Shown piece after piece: positions 1 through 7,879 of a stretch of DNA of 64,000 bases. The translations under genes were made by a program, and so were the position numbers. Origin of the DNA: QWQI01 sp964608915. GTDB lineage: Bacteria > Planctomycetota > Planctomycetia > Isosphaerales > Isosphaeraceae. The notes beneath the pieces are model-generated. The model was given only the letters and a program-made list of their open reading frames with translations, did not search any database and had not been told where the DNA came from. Location of the stretch: contig CAZSQA010000017.1 in the NCBI GenBank assembly GCA_964608915.1, forward strand, positions 1 through 64,000, in the 5' to 3' direction. The first letter of the stretch is position 1. Every line of letters begins with the position of its first letter.

Positions 1-155
1 CATGATTCTGTAGAGGGGAATCGGGTTTTCTACAGAGCCCTCCTGACCCCTTTTCCCCTCCCGATAAAATCATTCGAAGTTCGAGTAATTTCGATCGAAG
101 GCCAGGAATTTTCGCACTGCCGATGCTATTTAAGCGATTCCCGGCAGGAATTTCC

Positions 156-344
156 GTCGCTTACGCTTACGGCTCGTGAAATCATTTCTGTCGCTGACGC
201 TTCTGGCTCGTATTTTGAGACCTTCGCTGACGCTTCCGGCTCGTGAAATCATTTCTGTCGCTGACGCTTCCGGCTCGTATTTTGAGGCCGTCGCTGACGC
301 TTCCGGCTCGTTTCGGGAATGCCGTCGCTGACGCTTCCGGCTCG
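156..344. repeat. Six-copy short tandem repeat array
   Basis: Six copies of a 22-base unit built around TCGCTGACGCTTCCGGCT start at 156, 190, 223, 257, 290 and 323, a period of 33-34 bases. The first copy is the most diverged. The 11-12 base spacers are not random: spacers 1 and 3 are both gaaatcatttct and spacers 2 and 4 both begin attttgag, so the higher-order unit is a pair of repeats about 67 bases long. Similar GC-rich units are scattered through many planctomycete genomes and give spurious Arg/Ser-rich or Glu/Ala-rich short reading frames. Nothing else gene-like was seen in 1-498. Confidence 0.9.
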
Positions 345-498
345 TGAAATCCGATTCGAACGAAACGAAAATGAAACCGGCCGCGAGCCCCATCCGTAGG
401 GTAGATGCTCTCGCGGCCCGGAATATGGTGGACGCCTGAGGAATCCGGCGGGACGTGCTCCGGACGGAGCACGTCACCGGCGGAATCCGAATGATCGA

Positions 499-762
499 TC
501 AGGCTTCCGTATGATTACGGCGAAAATCGCGACGGATCGGGCCGCGAACGGCCTCCACCTGGCGAGCTTCCTGGGGTTCCAGTCGGCTCGCCTGTCGATT
601 CTCACGCTGAATGGCCTCGTACACCTCCTGGCGGTGTACGCTGATCTCGATTGGCGCGGCTATGCCCAATCGGACCTTATCACCACGAATGTCCACCACG
701 GTGATGACGATGTCATCGCCAATGATGATACTTTCGTCTCGGTGACGTGAAAGGACCAGCAT
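499..762 (-). CDS. csrA: Carbon storage regulator CsrA
   Basis: 87-residue RNA-binding post-transcriptional regulator. The start is MLVLSRHRDESI, the invariant CsrA N-terminus, followed by the β-strand core (IVITVVDIRGDKVRLGI) and the conserved segment APIEISVHRQEVYEAI. The C-terminus carries a basic tail of about 30 residues. CsrA dimers bind GGA motifs in mRNA leaders, and in flagellate bacteria FliW sequesters CsrA until flagellin is made. The ATG at 762 was chosen over longer readings because a strong GGAGGAAGGAG Shine-Dalgarno stretch lies just upstream (about 771-783). fliW lies 187 bases upstream on the same strand, so the two are probably co-transcribed. Confidence 0.95.
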   Translation of the reverse strand: MLVLSRHRDESIIIGDDIVITVVDIRGDKVRLGIAAPIEISVHRQEVYEAIQRENRQASRLEPQEARQVEAVRGPIRRDFRRNHTEA

Positions 763-949
763 CTTACAGGCTCCTTCCTCCTGCCAACGGTCGAGAGCCG
801 TGACCATCCCTGGCCACGCTGTCCGGATTTGTCCCGTGCGCCGCGGATATTTGCGGTTCCTACCCGAGGAACCGGCGTGCGGCACACGCCACGACCTGCT
901 CGAACGCGATGAAACGCTTCGGAACGATTCCGATGCGAACCCTTGACGC

Positions 950-1429
950 TTACGCGGAGACCCGCAGCACGTCGCCGATTCCGATCGAAATCAGCATCTC
1001 TTCCGAAGCCGGTTCACCAAGAGGATGACGCACCGAGTGACGGCTGGACGTGAGCACCATCTGACGGCCCAGCCGCTTGCTGAGATTGAAGACCATCGGC
1101 CCTTGCAGGTTGACGGTCAGAACCCCGGCTTCGTTGCGGTTGAGAATCAGAAAAATATCGGGTTCCTGGGCGTCTTCCAGAGCCAGCGCCGCCCGGTCAC
1201 CGCTTCGCACGTCCACATGGTAATTGTCCAACCCCTCACCTGGCGGAACCAGTGCGAAGGCCAGGTCGGGGGTGTCCAGGCTTTGAAGCCAGTAAAGACC
1301 CTCGACCTGCTGATCGGCAAGAAGTACGAAGCGTGTCGCCGACCTAAAGCCCACAGGGCCTTCCGTCAGCCGCACGATATCGTTCTCCTCCACTTCCAGC
1401 GGACCGAATCGACTCGTCATCACGTTCAT
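950..1429 (-). CDS. fliW: Flagellar assembly factor FliW
   Basis: 159-residue FliW. Family features visible are FGPLEVEENDIVRLTEGPVGF at the N-terminus, FVLL, then LQSLDTPDLAFALVPP, and the late NLQGPMVFN segment. FliW binds CsrA (relieving repression of flagellin mRNA) and flagellin. An AAGGAGGT Shine-Dalgarno lies 7-8 bases before the ATG at 1429; a longer reading to 1540 adds only low-complexity Arg/Gly-rich residues and is rejected. It precedes csrA on the minus strand. The pair implies a motile stage, although no other flagellar gene is in the window. Confidence 0.93.
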   Translation of the reverse strand: MNVMTSRFGPLEVEENDIVRLTEGPVGFRSATRFVLLADQQVEGLYWLQSLDTPDLAFALVPPGEGLDNYHVDVRSGDRAALALEDAQEPDIFLILNRNEAGVLTVNLQGPMVFNLSKRLGRQMVLTSSRHSVRHPLGEPASEEMLISIGIGDVLRVSA

Positions 1430-1840
1430 GACACGACCTCCTTGAGATGTCAAGCGTTTCGCTCGCCCTCCTCGTGAATGCTCTCCCCCCCTCCCGGCCT
1501 CGATTCGTGGCGGCCAGCGACACTCCGGATGTTCCGGCATGTCGAGGTTCCCCCCGCCTGATCACGATCGGCCGAATGTGTGGGATCATTCCTGGGCAAC
1601 GGCCTTCGATCGACTCGCTTCCGTGATGCGATCGAAGCACCGCACTTGACCACCGTAACTATCGACCCGAGTCCGGCAAGACTCGCCCCCCGGCGAACGA
1701 ATTGTCCGAGACGCCGTCGTATTGGGCGGAGAGTAGTAGTCGGTCAGGTCGTGCCGATTGTGCGGTCTGTCCCGGTTACGCATGGAACGCCCTCGAAACG
1801 CCCCTGCCCCGCAGCGGCGAAATCGCGGCTTTTTCGCACG
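1430..1840. other. Intergenic region without clear features
   Basis: About 410 bases between the fliW start and the end of the DUF6807 gene, both on the minus strand. It should hold the fliW-csrA promoter (minus strand) and the end of the upstream transcript. I see no convincing hairpin with a T tract, RNA gene or protein-coding frame. Confidence 0.5.
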
Positions 1841-3163
1841 TCAATCGCGCACCTGGACATCCACGGGCGTCGAGAAATCGGCGAACAGGGCCTCGTTCCG
1901 GGCGCGATCCGGGTGACCGTCGTGCACCATCGTCCGGTACCGCCACGTGACGGGCTTGCCGGCCTCCAGGCGCAGATCCTCGCGGTGGGCCGGCACGAAG
2001 CTGAAGAACGGCAGCAGAGTCGGATGAATCCTGACGACGTTCGGGAAGCGCGGATTCGCCGGATGATCGCACATGACGGCCCCGACGTATTCGGACGCCC
2101 CTTCCGCCACGGGGCCGGTCAGGTCGATCCAGCGGGCCGGCTTCTGATCGGCCTTGGCGCGGGTGTCGGCGCCTTCGCTGGTCAGCACGTCGAGCTTGCC
2201 CTTCACGAAAGGCTCGGGCCCGCGATAAGCCATGCCGCCATAGCGGTGCTTGACCAGGACCATGTCCTGCCCCCTGGGGGTCTGCGTGCTGGCGATGTCC
2301 CAGACCCAGGCCGGCTCGCCGGGCACTTCGTAGACGGCGATCTCCCACGTTTCGTCGCCCACGGATGCGCCGCTGTCGGCTTCGGGCCTGGCCTTGTCGC
2401 GCAATTGCCAGTCGTGGCGGACATTCAGCTTCGCGGTGACGGGGCCGGCCACCGTGCGGATCGAACCCTTTTGAGCCACGATTTTGGCCGTGCCGCCATG
2501 AATGTTCCAGAAATCGGGATGATAATCCCCGACCGTGGTCTTAGCATAGGCGAGAAAGAAGCCACGATGGTGGGTATGGTACGGCGAGAAATCGCCGGTG
2601 GCGGTCTTGCCGGCAGGTGTCAGGAAGGGATGGATGTATGCCCCACGGTTTTGGGTGATGGGCAGCCCCGGGCGATTTTCCGGCTCGGCCCGATATCGAA
2701 AGACGAGCCCGCGGGCGGCGTGATGGAGCTCCACCTGTCCATCTTCGGTCCGCTTCCAGCTCCAGGGCGAACGGAAGTCTTTAGGTGTCTCAGGCTTGAG
2801 CGTCCACCGGCGTTCTTCGCCCGATGGCCATGAACCAGGCTCGACCCATGTCAGGCGGACGGTGTCGCCGTCTTTGACGGCTTCCACGGGACGAATGCGG
2901 TCCGGATGGTCGTCCGGAACGAGGCTCCAGCAAGCGGGCGAGTCGGCGGAAATTCCGTCGACGGTTTTCTGCCCGAAGCGGTCCGCCATGAGCTTCGCCG
3001 GTAATTCCTTGAGTACGATGGCATCCTGACGTGGAGCGTCGCCGGAACGGGCGGAGAGCCGCACGTCCGCGGCGAACGAGTCAGCGGACATCGATTGCCC
3101 GATGACGGACCCCAGAAGGCCGAAAAGGATTCGCGTCGTCATTCGCCGCATCGTTCGTCCCAT
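1841..3163 (-). CDS. Exported DUF6807 (PmoA-like) family protein
   Basis: 440-residue protein with an N-terminal signal peptide (MTTRILFGLLGSVIGQS, mature around residue 32). The C-terminal two thirds match the DUF6807 family, often labelled 'PmoA family' although unrelated to methane oxidation. Its hallmarks are the NRGAYIHPF segment, YHTHHRGFFLAY (His-rich signature), the W-IHGGTAKIV segment, and CDHPANPRFP with a terminal WRYR--VHDG segment. Family members sit in sugar-catabolic gene sets of planctomycetes and Bacteroidetes; their reaction is not established. A Met at 3151 has a better upstream GGGA and may be the true start. It stands alone on the minus strand. Confidence 0.82.
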   Translation of the reverse strand: MGRTMRRMTTRILFGLLGSVIGQSMSADSFAADVRLSARSGDAPRQDAIVLKELPAKLMADRFGQKTVDGISADSPACWSLVPDDHPDRIRPVEAVKDGDTVRLTWVEPGSWPSGEERRWTLKPETPKDFRSPWSWKRTEDGQVELHHAARGLVFRYRAEPENRPGLPITQNRGAYIHPFLTPAGKTATGDFSPYHTHHRGFFLAYAKTTVGDYHPDFWNIHGGTAKIVAQKGSIRTVAGPVTAKLNVRHDWQLRDKARPEADSGASVGDETWEIAVYEVPGEPAWVWDIASTQTPRGQDMVLVKHRYGGMAYRGPEPFVKGKLDVLTSEGADTRAKADQKPARWIDLTGPVAEGASEYVGAVMCDHPANPRFPNVVRIHPTLLPFFSFVPAHREDLRLEAGKPVTWRYRTMVHDGHPDRARNEALFADFSTPVDVQVRD

Positions 3164-3249
3164 TCTTTACGAGGTGCGTGATTCACGCATCGAGAGGGCC
3201 GGCCGTTCGCGAATCGCCCCGGACGAATCGCGACGTTAACCCCGGCCGG

Positions 3250-3534
3250 TCAGTTCCTGTAGCTTTCTTCCAGCTTCCACAAGCGTTCGAGCTGTGAATC
3301 GCGCTGCCCGGGTGTGAAGTCATAGATGCCGACTTCCTCGACGACTTCGCCTTCGACCCTCGGCCAGGATTGCCACCGCTTTTCGGCGCCGCGAAAGATA
3401 TCGCCGACATGATCCCGGCACGAAAAGCCGTAATTCTTCAGCTCTCGAAACCGCTTGTCCCGCCACACCGCCGCGATTTTGTAGACGACGGATTCCCGAC
3501 AACCAGGATGATCGCAGCACACATGCTGATCCAT
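3250..3534 (-). CDS. Small Cys-rich protein, unknown function
   Basis: 94 residues starting MDQHVCCDHPGC. Cys at 6, 7 and 12 with His 9, then a CRDH near residue 39, give a possible zinc site of C-x(4-5)-C...C-x2-H type. The rest is charged, with several Trp and Arg, and has no signal peptide or membrane segment. A GAGG motif about 9 bases before the ATG at 3534 supports this start; a longer frame to 3747 lacks support. I recognise no named family. It could be a DNA- or RNA-binding accessory protein, but that is inference from the Cys/His pattern only. Confidence 0.6.
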   Translation of the reverse strand: MDQHVCCDHPGCRESVVYKIAAVWRDKRFRELKNYGFSCRDHVGDIFRGAEKRWQSWPRVEGEVVEEVGIYDFTPGQRDSQLERLWKLEESYRN

Positions 3535-4051
3535 TTTCACGCCCTCATGCGAAGGATTCCAGGCGTCTTCATGCCGCCAGCGACCGGAGCGAATCGCCCC
3601 GAAACCGGTAGAAGTGCGTCGTGGCATGTACAGGAGAGGTAAAGACAGCCGCTGACCGAGCGAACTCGTATCAGTCTGCCAGAATCGTTTCGATGAATCC
3701 AGTATGCCGATCGTGGAATTCCAGCGGCGCATCCAGCCCCCTGTCAATGAGGAAGTTATGCCCGGCTGCCGCCCATCGGTCGAAAACGAGCCGCCCCATC
3801 CGTTTCGCCAGGTGAGCGACTCAGGGATGCGAATCGCATCGTTCGATTTGACAGGAATTTCGAGCGCCGAACGCGCTCGCGCGATTGACCGCGGCGAACG
3901 GATTGGGATAATTTTGGTAAGCCCGATCCGCCCCGGAACTGTCGACGACGTACGAAGGCGCGCGACGTACGATGGTCCGCATCGTTCGCCGATCGAACGA
4001 CACCGGGATCGAGAGTCGACGACCTGACTTCAAGCCGAGGTAATGCCTGCA
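3535..4051. other. Divergent intergenic region, thiC leader
   Basis: 517 bases between the small Cys-rich gene (minus) and thiC (plus). It contains the probable thiC promoter (3885-3912) and a leader of about 130 bases. The end of the leader (4021-4050) contains ACCTGA and later GGTAATGCC, resembling the 3' half of a thi-box, but the CTGAGA element required in TPP riboswitches is absent. Confidence 0.5.
3885..3912 (+). promoter_or_regulatory. Probable sigma70-type promoter of thiC
   Basis: TTGACC at 3885-3890 and GATAAT at 3907-3912, separated by 16 bases; each hexamer matches consensus at five of six positions. The predicted start near 3919 leaves a leader of roughly 130 bases before the thiC ATG. 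Confidence 0.6.
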
Positions 4052-5377
4052 ATGACCCAGATCGAAGCTGCCCGCCGTGGCGTCATCACGCCGGAAATGG
4101 AATACGTCGCGCGCCGTGAGCAGCTCGAGCCCGAACTGATCCGCAGCGAAGTCGCACGGGGCCGCATGGTCATCCCGGCCAACGTCAATCACATCAAGCT
4201 CGGCCTGGAGCCCATGTGCATCGGCGTGGCATCGAAGTGCAAGATCAACGCTAATATCGGCAATTCGGCCGTCACCAGCGATATCGAGAACGAACTGGCC
4301 AAGCTCAAGATGGCCGTCGACCTGGGCTCTGACACCGTCATGGATCTTTCCACCGGCGGCAATATCGACGCCATCCGCGCCGCCATCATCGCCGCCAGCC
4401 CCGTGCCCATCGGCACCGTGCCGATGTATCAGGCCATTCAGAAGGTCAAATCGGTCGAGGAAATCACCGAGGACAGCCTGCTGGAAATGGTCGAGCACCA
4501 GGCCCGCCAGGGTGTCGATTATATGACGATCCACGCAGGCATCCTGAACGATTACGTCCCACTCGCCGCCAACCGGATCACGGGCATCGTCAGCCGCGGC
4601 GGCTCGCTCATGGCCCACTGGATGATGGCACATAAGGCCGAAAATCCGTGGTACACCCGCTTCGATGACCTCTGCGACATCATGCGGACATATGACGTCA
4701 CCTTCAGTCTCGGCGATTCCCTCCGCCCCGGTTCGATCGCCGATGCCTCCGACGCCGCCCAGTTCGCTGAACTCAAGACCCTGGGCGACCTGACTCGCCG
4801 CGCCTGGGCCCGCGGTTGCCAGGTCATGGTGGAAGGCCCCGGCCACGTGCCGATGGACCAGATCCCCATGAACATGGAAAAACAGGCCATCGAGTGCGAC
4901 GAGGCCCCGTTCTACGTCCTCGGCCCGCTCGTCACCGACATCGCCCCCGGTTACGACCACATCACCTCGGCCATCGGCGCGGCCATCGCTGCCTGGCACG
5001 GCGCCAGCATGCTGTGCTACGTCACGCCCAAGGAACATCTGGGCCTGCCTGAGCCGGAGGATGTCCGCCAGGGCGTCATCGCCTACAAAATCGCGGCCCA
5101 CGCGGCCGACATCGCCAGGCACCGCAAAGGTTCCCGCGACCGCGACGACGCACTCTCGCGTGCACGTTATAACTTCGACTGGGAAGAGCAGTTCCGCCTT
5201 TCGCTCGACCCCGATACGGCCCGCCGCATGCACGACGAAACCCTGCCGCAGGACACCTTCAAATCGGCCAAGTTCTGCAGCATGTGCGGGCCCAAATTCT
5301 GCAGCATGCGGATCAGCGAAGACCTCAAGAAATTCGCCATGGCGACCAGCGAACTCGTCGAACTCGGCACGTTCTGA
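4052..5377 (+). CDS. thiC: Phosphomethylpyrimidine synthase ThiC
   Basis: 441-residue radical-SAM enzyme that rearranges 5-aminoimidazole ribotide to HMP phosphate, the pyrimidine half of thiamine. Recognisable segments are IPANVNHIKLGLEP near the N-terminus, KINANIGNS, DLSTGGNI, MTIHAGI, EGPGHVP and YVTPKEHLGLP. The C-terminal cluster motif is CSMCGPKFC (C-x2-C-x4-C), which binds the 4Fe-4S cluster. This is the shorter bacterial form without the long N-terminal extension. Two ATGs are possible, at 4043 and 4052; the CGAGG at 4036-4040 is too close to the first and well spaced for the second. A hairpin terminator follows. A deleted copy lies at 6675-6764. Confidence 0.96.
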   Translation: MTQIEAARRGVITPEMEYVARREQLEPELIRSEVARGRMVIPANVNHIKLGLEPMCIGVASKCKINANIGNSAVTSDIENELAKLKMAVDLGSDTVMDLSTGGNIDAIRAAIIAASPVPIGTVPMYQAIQKVKSVEEITEDSLLEMVEHQARQGVDYMTIHAGILNDYVPLAANRITGIVSRGGSLMAHWMMAHKAENPWYTRFDDLCDIMRTYDVTFSLGDSLRPGSIADASDAAQFAELKTLGDLTRRAWARGCQVMVEGPGHVPMDQIPMNMEKQAIECDEAPFYVLGPLVTDIAPGYDHITSAIGAAIAAWHGASMLCYVTPKEHLGLPEPEDVRQGVIAYKIAAHAADIARHRKGSRDRDDALSRARYNFDWEEQFRLSLDPDTARRMHDETLPQDTFKSAKFCSMCGPKFCSMRISEDLKKFAMATSELVELGTF

Positions 5378-5744
5378 AAAAGTTCTGCCCCACACGGAAA
5401 AGCGCGTAACCCTGTCAGGGGCCGGTCGCTGAGGATCTTCTCGGCAACCGGCCCGTCTTTGTCGGCGATCGAACTCCGTACGGTCGAATCGACTTGTGAT
5501 TCCGCTTGAGCCGATGACACTTTTCCCGCCGGCCGAATCGACATTCCGGGGCGTTGAAAAATATCGACGCCCGCTTCGTTTCGATCGTGAAATCTCACGA
5601 TCGCCCGTTTCTTTCAGTGAATCGTTCAGCTATGATCTGAAACGATTCTATTGTCTCTCGTGGGCGAAAAGCCTTTCCAGTCTTCATGTTCACGGCGGAT
5701 GAGTTCCACCCTGATCTTCTCCCGAATTGAGGCTATCGACGAAT
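5378..5744. other. Intergenic region after thiC
   Basis: 367 bases holding the thiC terminator hairpin (5419-5460) and the upstream region of the first PEP-CTERM gene. No further gene-like frame or RNA was recognised. Confidence 0.5.
5419..5460 (+). terminator. Terminator hairpin downstream of thiC
   Basis: GGGCCGGT (5419-5426) pairs with ACCGGCCC (5447-5454). An inner GCTGAG/CTCGGC stem extends it, with one mismatch between the two stems. GTCTTT follows the hairpin. Confidence 0.65.
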
Positions 5745-6425
5745 ATGAAACTGACCGGCAAGCTCCGTATCGGCTTTGCGATCCTCGGGTTGATGTGTGC
5801 CCGATCTCCGCTTCGCGCCGAATTCATCAACACGTTCCCTTCCTGGAACGGTTCCGACTACATCTTCTCGTTCGGTGAAACCGACACCGCGACGTACGGA
5901 CAAACGATCACGACCAACGGCACGGATGTCCTGCTTCAGGATTTCTCCTTCCTGATCCGGACCGATAGTCCCACACCGTCCAATTTCCAGGCCTACGTCA
6001 TGCAGTGGGACTCGATCAACTCCCACGCCACGGGGCCGGTTCTTTTTCAGAGCGGCGCCAACTCCAATCCCCAGGGGCCGGATTTCGTCGAAATCGCTGT
6101 ACCTGCGGGTGTCGCTCTCGCTCCGAACACCGAATACGTGTTGTTCTTTAACGCGACTTTTCAGTTCGACGGTCAATCGGACGCAGCCTGGTTCGCGAGC
6201 GTCTCGGACGTCTATGCCGGCGGCAGCTTCGTCTTCATCAACAACAACAGCGATTTCGGTCTGCTCACGACCAATGCGTGGACGACGAACTGGATCGGCA
6301 CCGGCGATCTCGCCTTCAAGGCCCGGCTCAATCCTGTACCTGAGCCGGCTTCCTGGGTCATGCTCAGCACCGGGATCGTTCTCGGCCTGAATCACCTCCG
6401 ACGCAAGCGTCTCGCCAGGGCGTGA
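5745..6425 (+). CDS. PEP-CTERM sorted exported protein
   Basis: 226-residue secreted protein. It has an N-terminal signal peptide (KLRIGFAILGLMCARSPLRA), a β-rich middle with many Asn/Ser/Thr, and a C-terminal sorting signal of VPEPASW, a hydrophobic helix and a basic end (LRRKRLARA). This is the PEP-CTERM signal, recognised in other bacteria by exosortase, which removes the tail at or near the PEP motif. The body resembles generic 'PEP-CTERM choice-of-anchor' proteins and gives no specific function. ATG 5745 is preferred to the TTG at 5727: a GAGG at 5729-5732 lies upstream of it. A strong terminator follows at 6461. Confidence 0.85.
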   Translation: MKLTGKLRIGFAILGLMCARSPLRAEFINTFPSWNGSDYIFSFGETDTATYGQTITTNGTDVLLQDFSFLIRTDSPTPSNFQAYVMQWDSINSHATGPVLFQSGANSNPQGPDFVEIAVPAGVALAPNTEYVLFFNATFQFDGQSDAAWFASVSDVYAGGSFVFINNNSDFGLLTTNAWTTNWIGTGDLAFKARLNPVPEPASWVMLSTGIVLGLNHLRRKRLARA

Positions 6426-6460
6426 CCGATCGCGGCCCGACTCATCGCTCCGCATCAGGC

Positions 6461-6492
6461 AAGCCTGGCGAGTCTCGCCAGGCTTTTCTTTT
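6461..6492 (+). terminator. Intrinsic terminator
   Basis: Perfect 10-bp stem AAGCCTGGCG / CGCCAGGCTT with loop AGTCT, followed by a T-rich run (TTCTTTTC). It lies 35 bases after the first PEP-CTERM gene. Confidence 0.88.
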
Positions 6493-6674
6493 CTTGATCC
6501 AGGCCGATCGAATCGACTGATTCCCCGGATTTGCCGTTCTCCTCACCGATGTGTCACCGGAAATCGACTTCGTTTCGAGACTAAGGCCGCAAAACGTTTC
6601 GCATTCCAGAATCACGATCGCCACTTCGAACGCGATCCCGGCAGGACAGTGATTCTCATCCCCCCTGCCTCCAG

Positions 6675-6764
6675 GGCATCGTCAGCCGCGGCGATTCCCC
6701 ACGTCCCGGCTCGATCGCTGACACCTCCGACGCCGCCCGGTTCGCCGAACTCGGCAGCTTCTGA
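6675..6764 (+). pseudogene. Internally deleted thiC remnant
   Basis: This 90-base stretch reads in frame as GIVSRG, then a DS-RPGSIAD-SDAA-FAEL segment, then GSF and a stop. It matches three separate parts of thiC in order: 4583-4600, 4715-4774 and 5366-5377, with about 11 mismatches in 90 bases by my count. Both joins fall at short repeats in thiC: CGGCG (4597-4601 and 4711-4715) and GAACTC (4769-4774 and 5360-5365). This looks like a second thiC copy that lost its 5' part and two internal blocks by deletion between microhomologies. No start codon or ribosome binding site remains, so it should be non-functional. Confidence 0.85.
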
Positions 6765-6897
6765 ATCCGCTGGTAGGGCTTAGGCAAGCGTTCGGGCCCT
6801 TCTCGCTTTCATCAGCGTTCAAGTCATTGCCGTTCGCTGTCGAATCCCTTACGATGCACGAGGTTCAGTCGGCACCCCGTTTTCGGAGCGATTCGCC

Positions 6898-7746
6898 ATG
6901 CGCAGCCGGATCATGACTCGAGCGGCCCTCATGCTGCTTTTCACCTCGCTCATTTCGGTCTCGGCCAGAGCCGTGGACGTCTACGCTATCGCGAAACTCA
7001 CCGAAGGCCAGTACCAGGTCGGCACGTTCGATCTTTCGAACCCCGACACCTCGGGGGGTAGCGGCAATTACGCATATAGCTGGTCAAATCTCGGCTCCGT
7101 CTCCTCCGCCACTCTGGGAAATCTCGTCTATGATGCGACGATTTCGCAGATGTATATCACTTCGGGCTCATACGAGTTCCGCACGATCGACACCTCCGGC
7201 AATCAGGGACCGATTCTCGGATATCTCCTGAACTCCATGTACGGCATGGCGTTCGATAATTCCGGAACTCTCGCCGGCGTCAATTACGACACGGTTCAGG
7301 TCATTTCGCCCGCCGATGCCTCCACGATCTCGAGCGAGCTTCTTTCGACCAACGCCACCTCCCAATTCACCGGCTTTCTCACTTACACCCCATCCGCCGG
7401 TTTTCTGATCGCCAATTACGCCGCTCCATCGACTTTGAAAAGCGTCGCGCTCAACGGCAATGTCACCACGATCGGCACATTCTCCGGCACCGGCTTTGAC
7501 GACACGCAATCGATGACGCTTTTCGCCTCTGGCGATTCCGTCTATATGCTCAACGGCGAAAGACTCTATAGCGTCAACACTTCCAACGCCTCTCTCACCC
7601 GTCTGGGAACGGTCGTCAATCTTCCGGCCGGTTTCGAAAATGGCTTCTCCGGTGCCGTCGCCGTGCCGGAACCCTCTTCCGTCCTGCTCGGTTTCGTCGC
7701 CGTGGCATCCGCATGGATGATATCCCGAAAACGGCGGAAAAACTGA
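6898..7746 (+). CDS. PEP-CTERM sorted exported protein
   Basis: 282 residues with a signal peptide (MTRAALMLLFTSLISVSARA) and a body of repeated β-type segments (VYAIAKLTEGQYQVGTFDL, NLVYDA, MYGMAFD, LYSVNTSNASLTRLGTV). The body resembles a β-propeller-like fold seen in other secreted 'DUF4394-like' proteins. The C-terminal tail is VPEPSS, a hydrophobic helix, then SRKRRKN, a PEP-CTERM sorting signal. It does not look like a close copy of the PEP-CTERM gene at 5745. It probably ends up at the cell surface; no catalytic motif is visible. Confidence 0.82.
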   Translation: MRSRIMTRAALMLLFTSLISVSARAVDVYAIAKLTEGQYQVGTFDLSNPDTSGGSGNYAYSWSNLGSVSSATLGNLVYDATISQMYITSGSYEFRTIDTSGNQGPILGYLLNSMYGMAFDNSGTLAGVNYDTVQVISPADASTISSELLSTNATSQFTGFLTYTPSAGFLIANYAAPSTLKSVALNGNVTTIGTFSGTGFDDTQSMTLFASGDSVYMLNGERLYSVNTSNASLTRLGTVVNLPAGFENGFSGAVAVPEPSSVLLGFVAVASAWMISRKRRKN

Positions 7747-7879
7747 CCAGCAACGCGGCCCAGGTCAGCTTCGCGGAGATCGTTTCTTGCACCGGCTCCG
7801 CAAGGTTCCTTATACTTCCGGTCGCTCCGGCAATGCGCCGTGTCGCCCCGTTCGTGCATCGATTGAAGGATCCAGCTCC

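Larger units (their letters stand above)
6426..6897. other. Intergenic region with terminator and thiC relic
   Basis: 472 bases between two PEP-CTERM genes. It contains the intrinsic terminator at 6461-6492 and the thiC-derived fragment at 6675-6764; the remainder shows no recognisable gene. Confidence 0.7.

Noticed and set aside
156..344. CRISPR array
   Set aside because: The spacers are only 11-12 bases and alternate between two sequences, repeats are 22 bases, and there are no cas genes nearby.
1580..2833. Plus-strand frame opposite the DUF6807 gene
   Set aside because: Antisense to a gene with a signal peptide and clear family motifs.
4021..4060. Canonical TPP riboswitch upstream of thiC
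   Set aside because: The CTGAGA element and the P2/P4 pairing cannot be found; only the 3'-end bases resemble it, so it is kept as a weak finding only.
3821..5395. Minus-strand frame opposite thiC
   Set aside because: His/Asp/Gly-rich antisense shadow of a certain gene.
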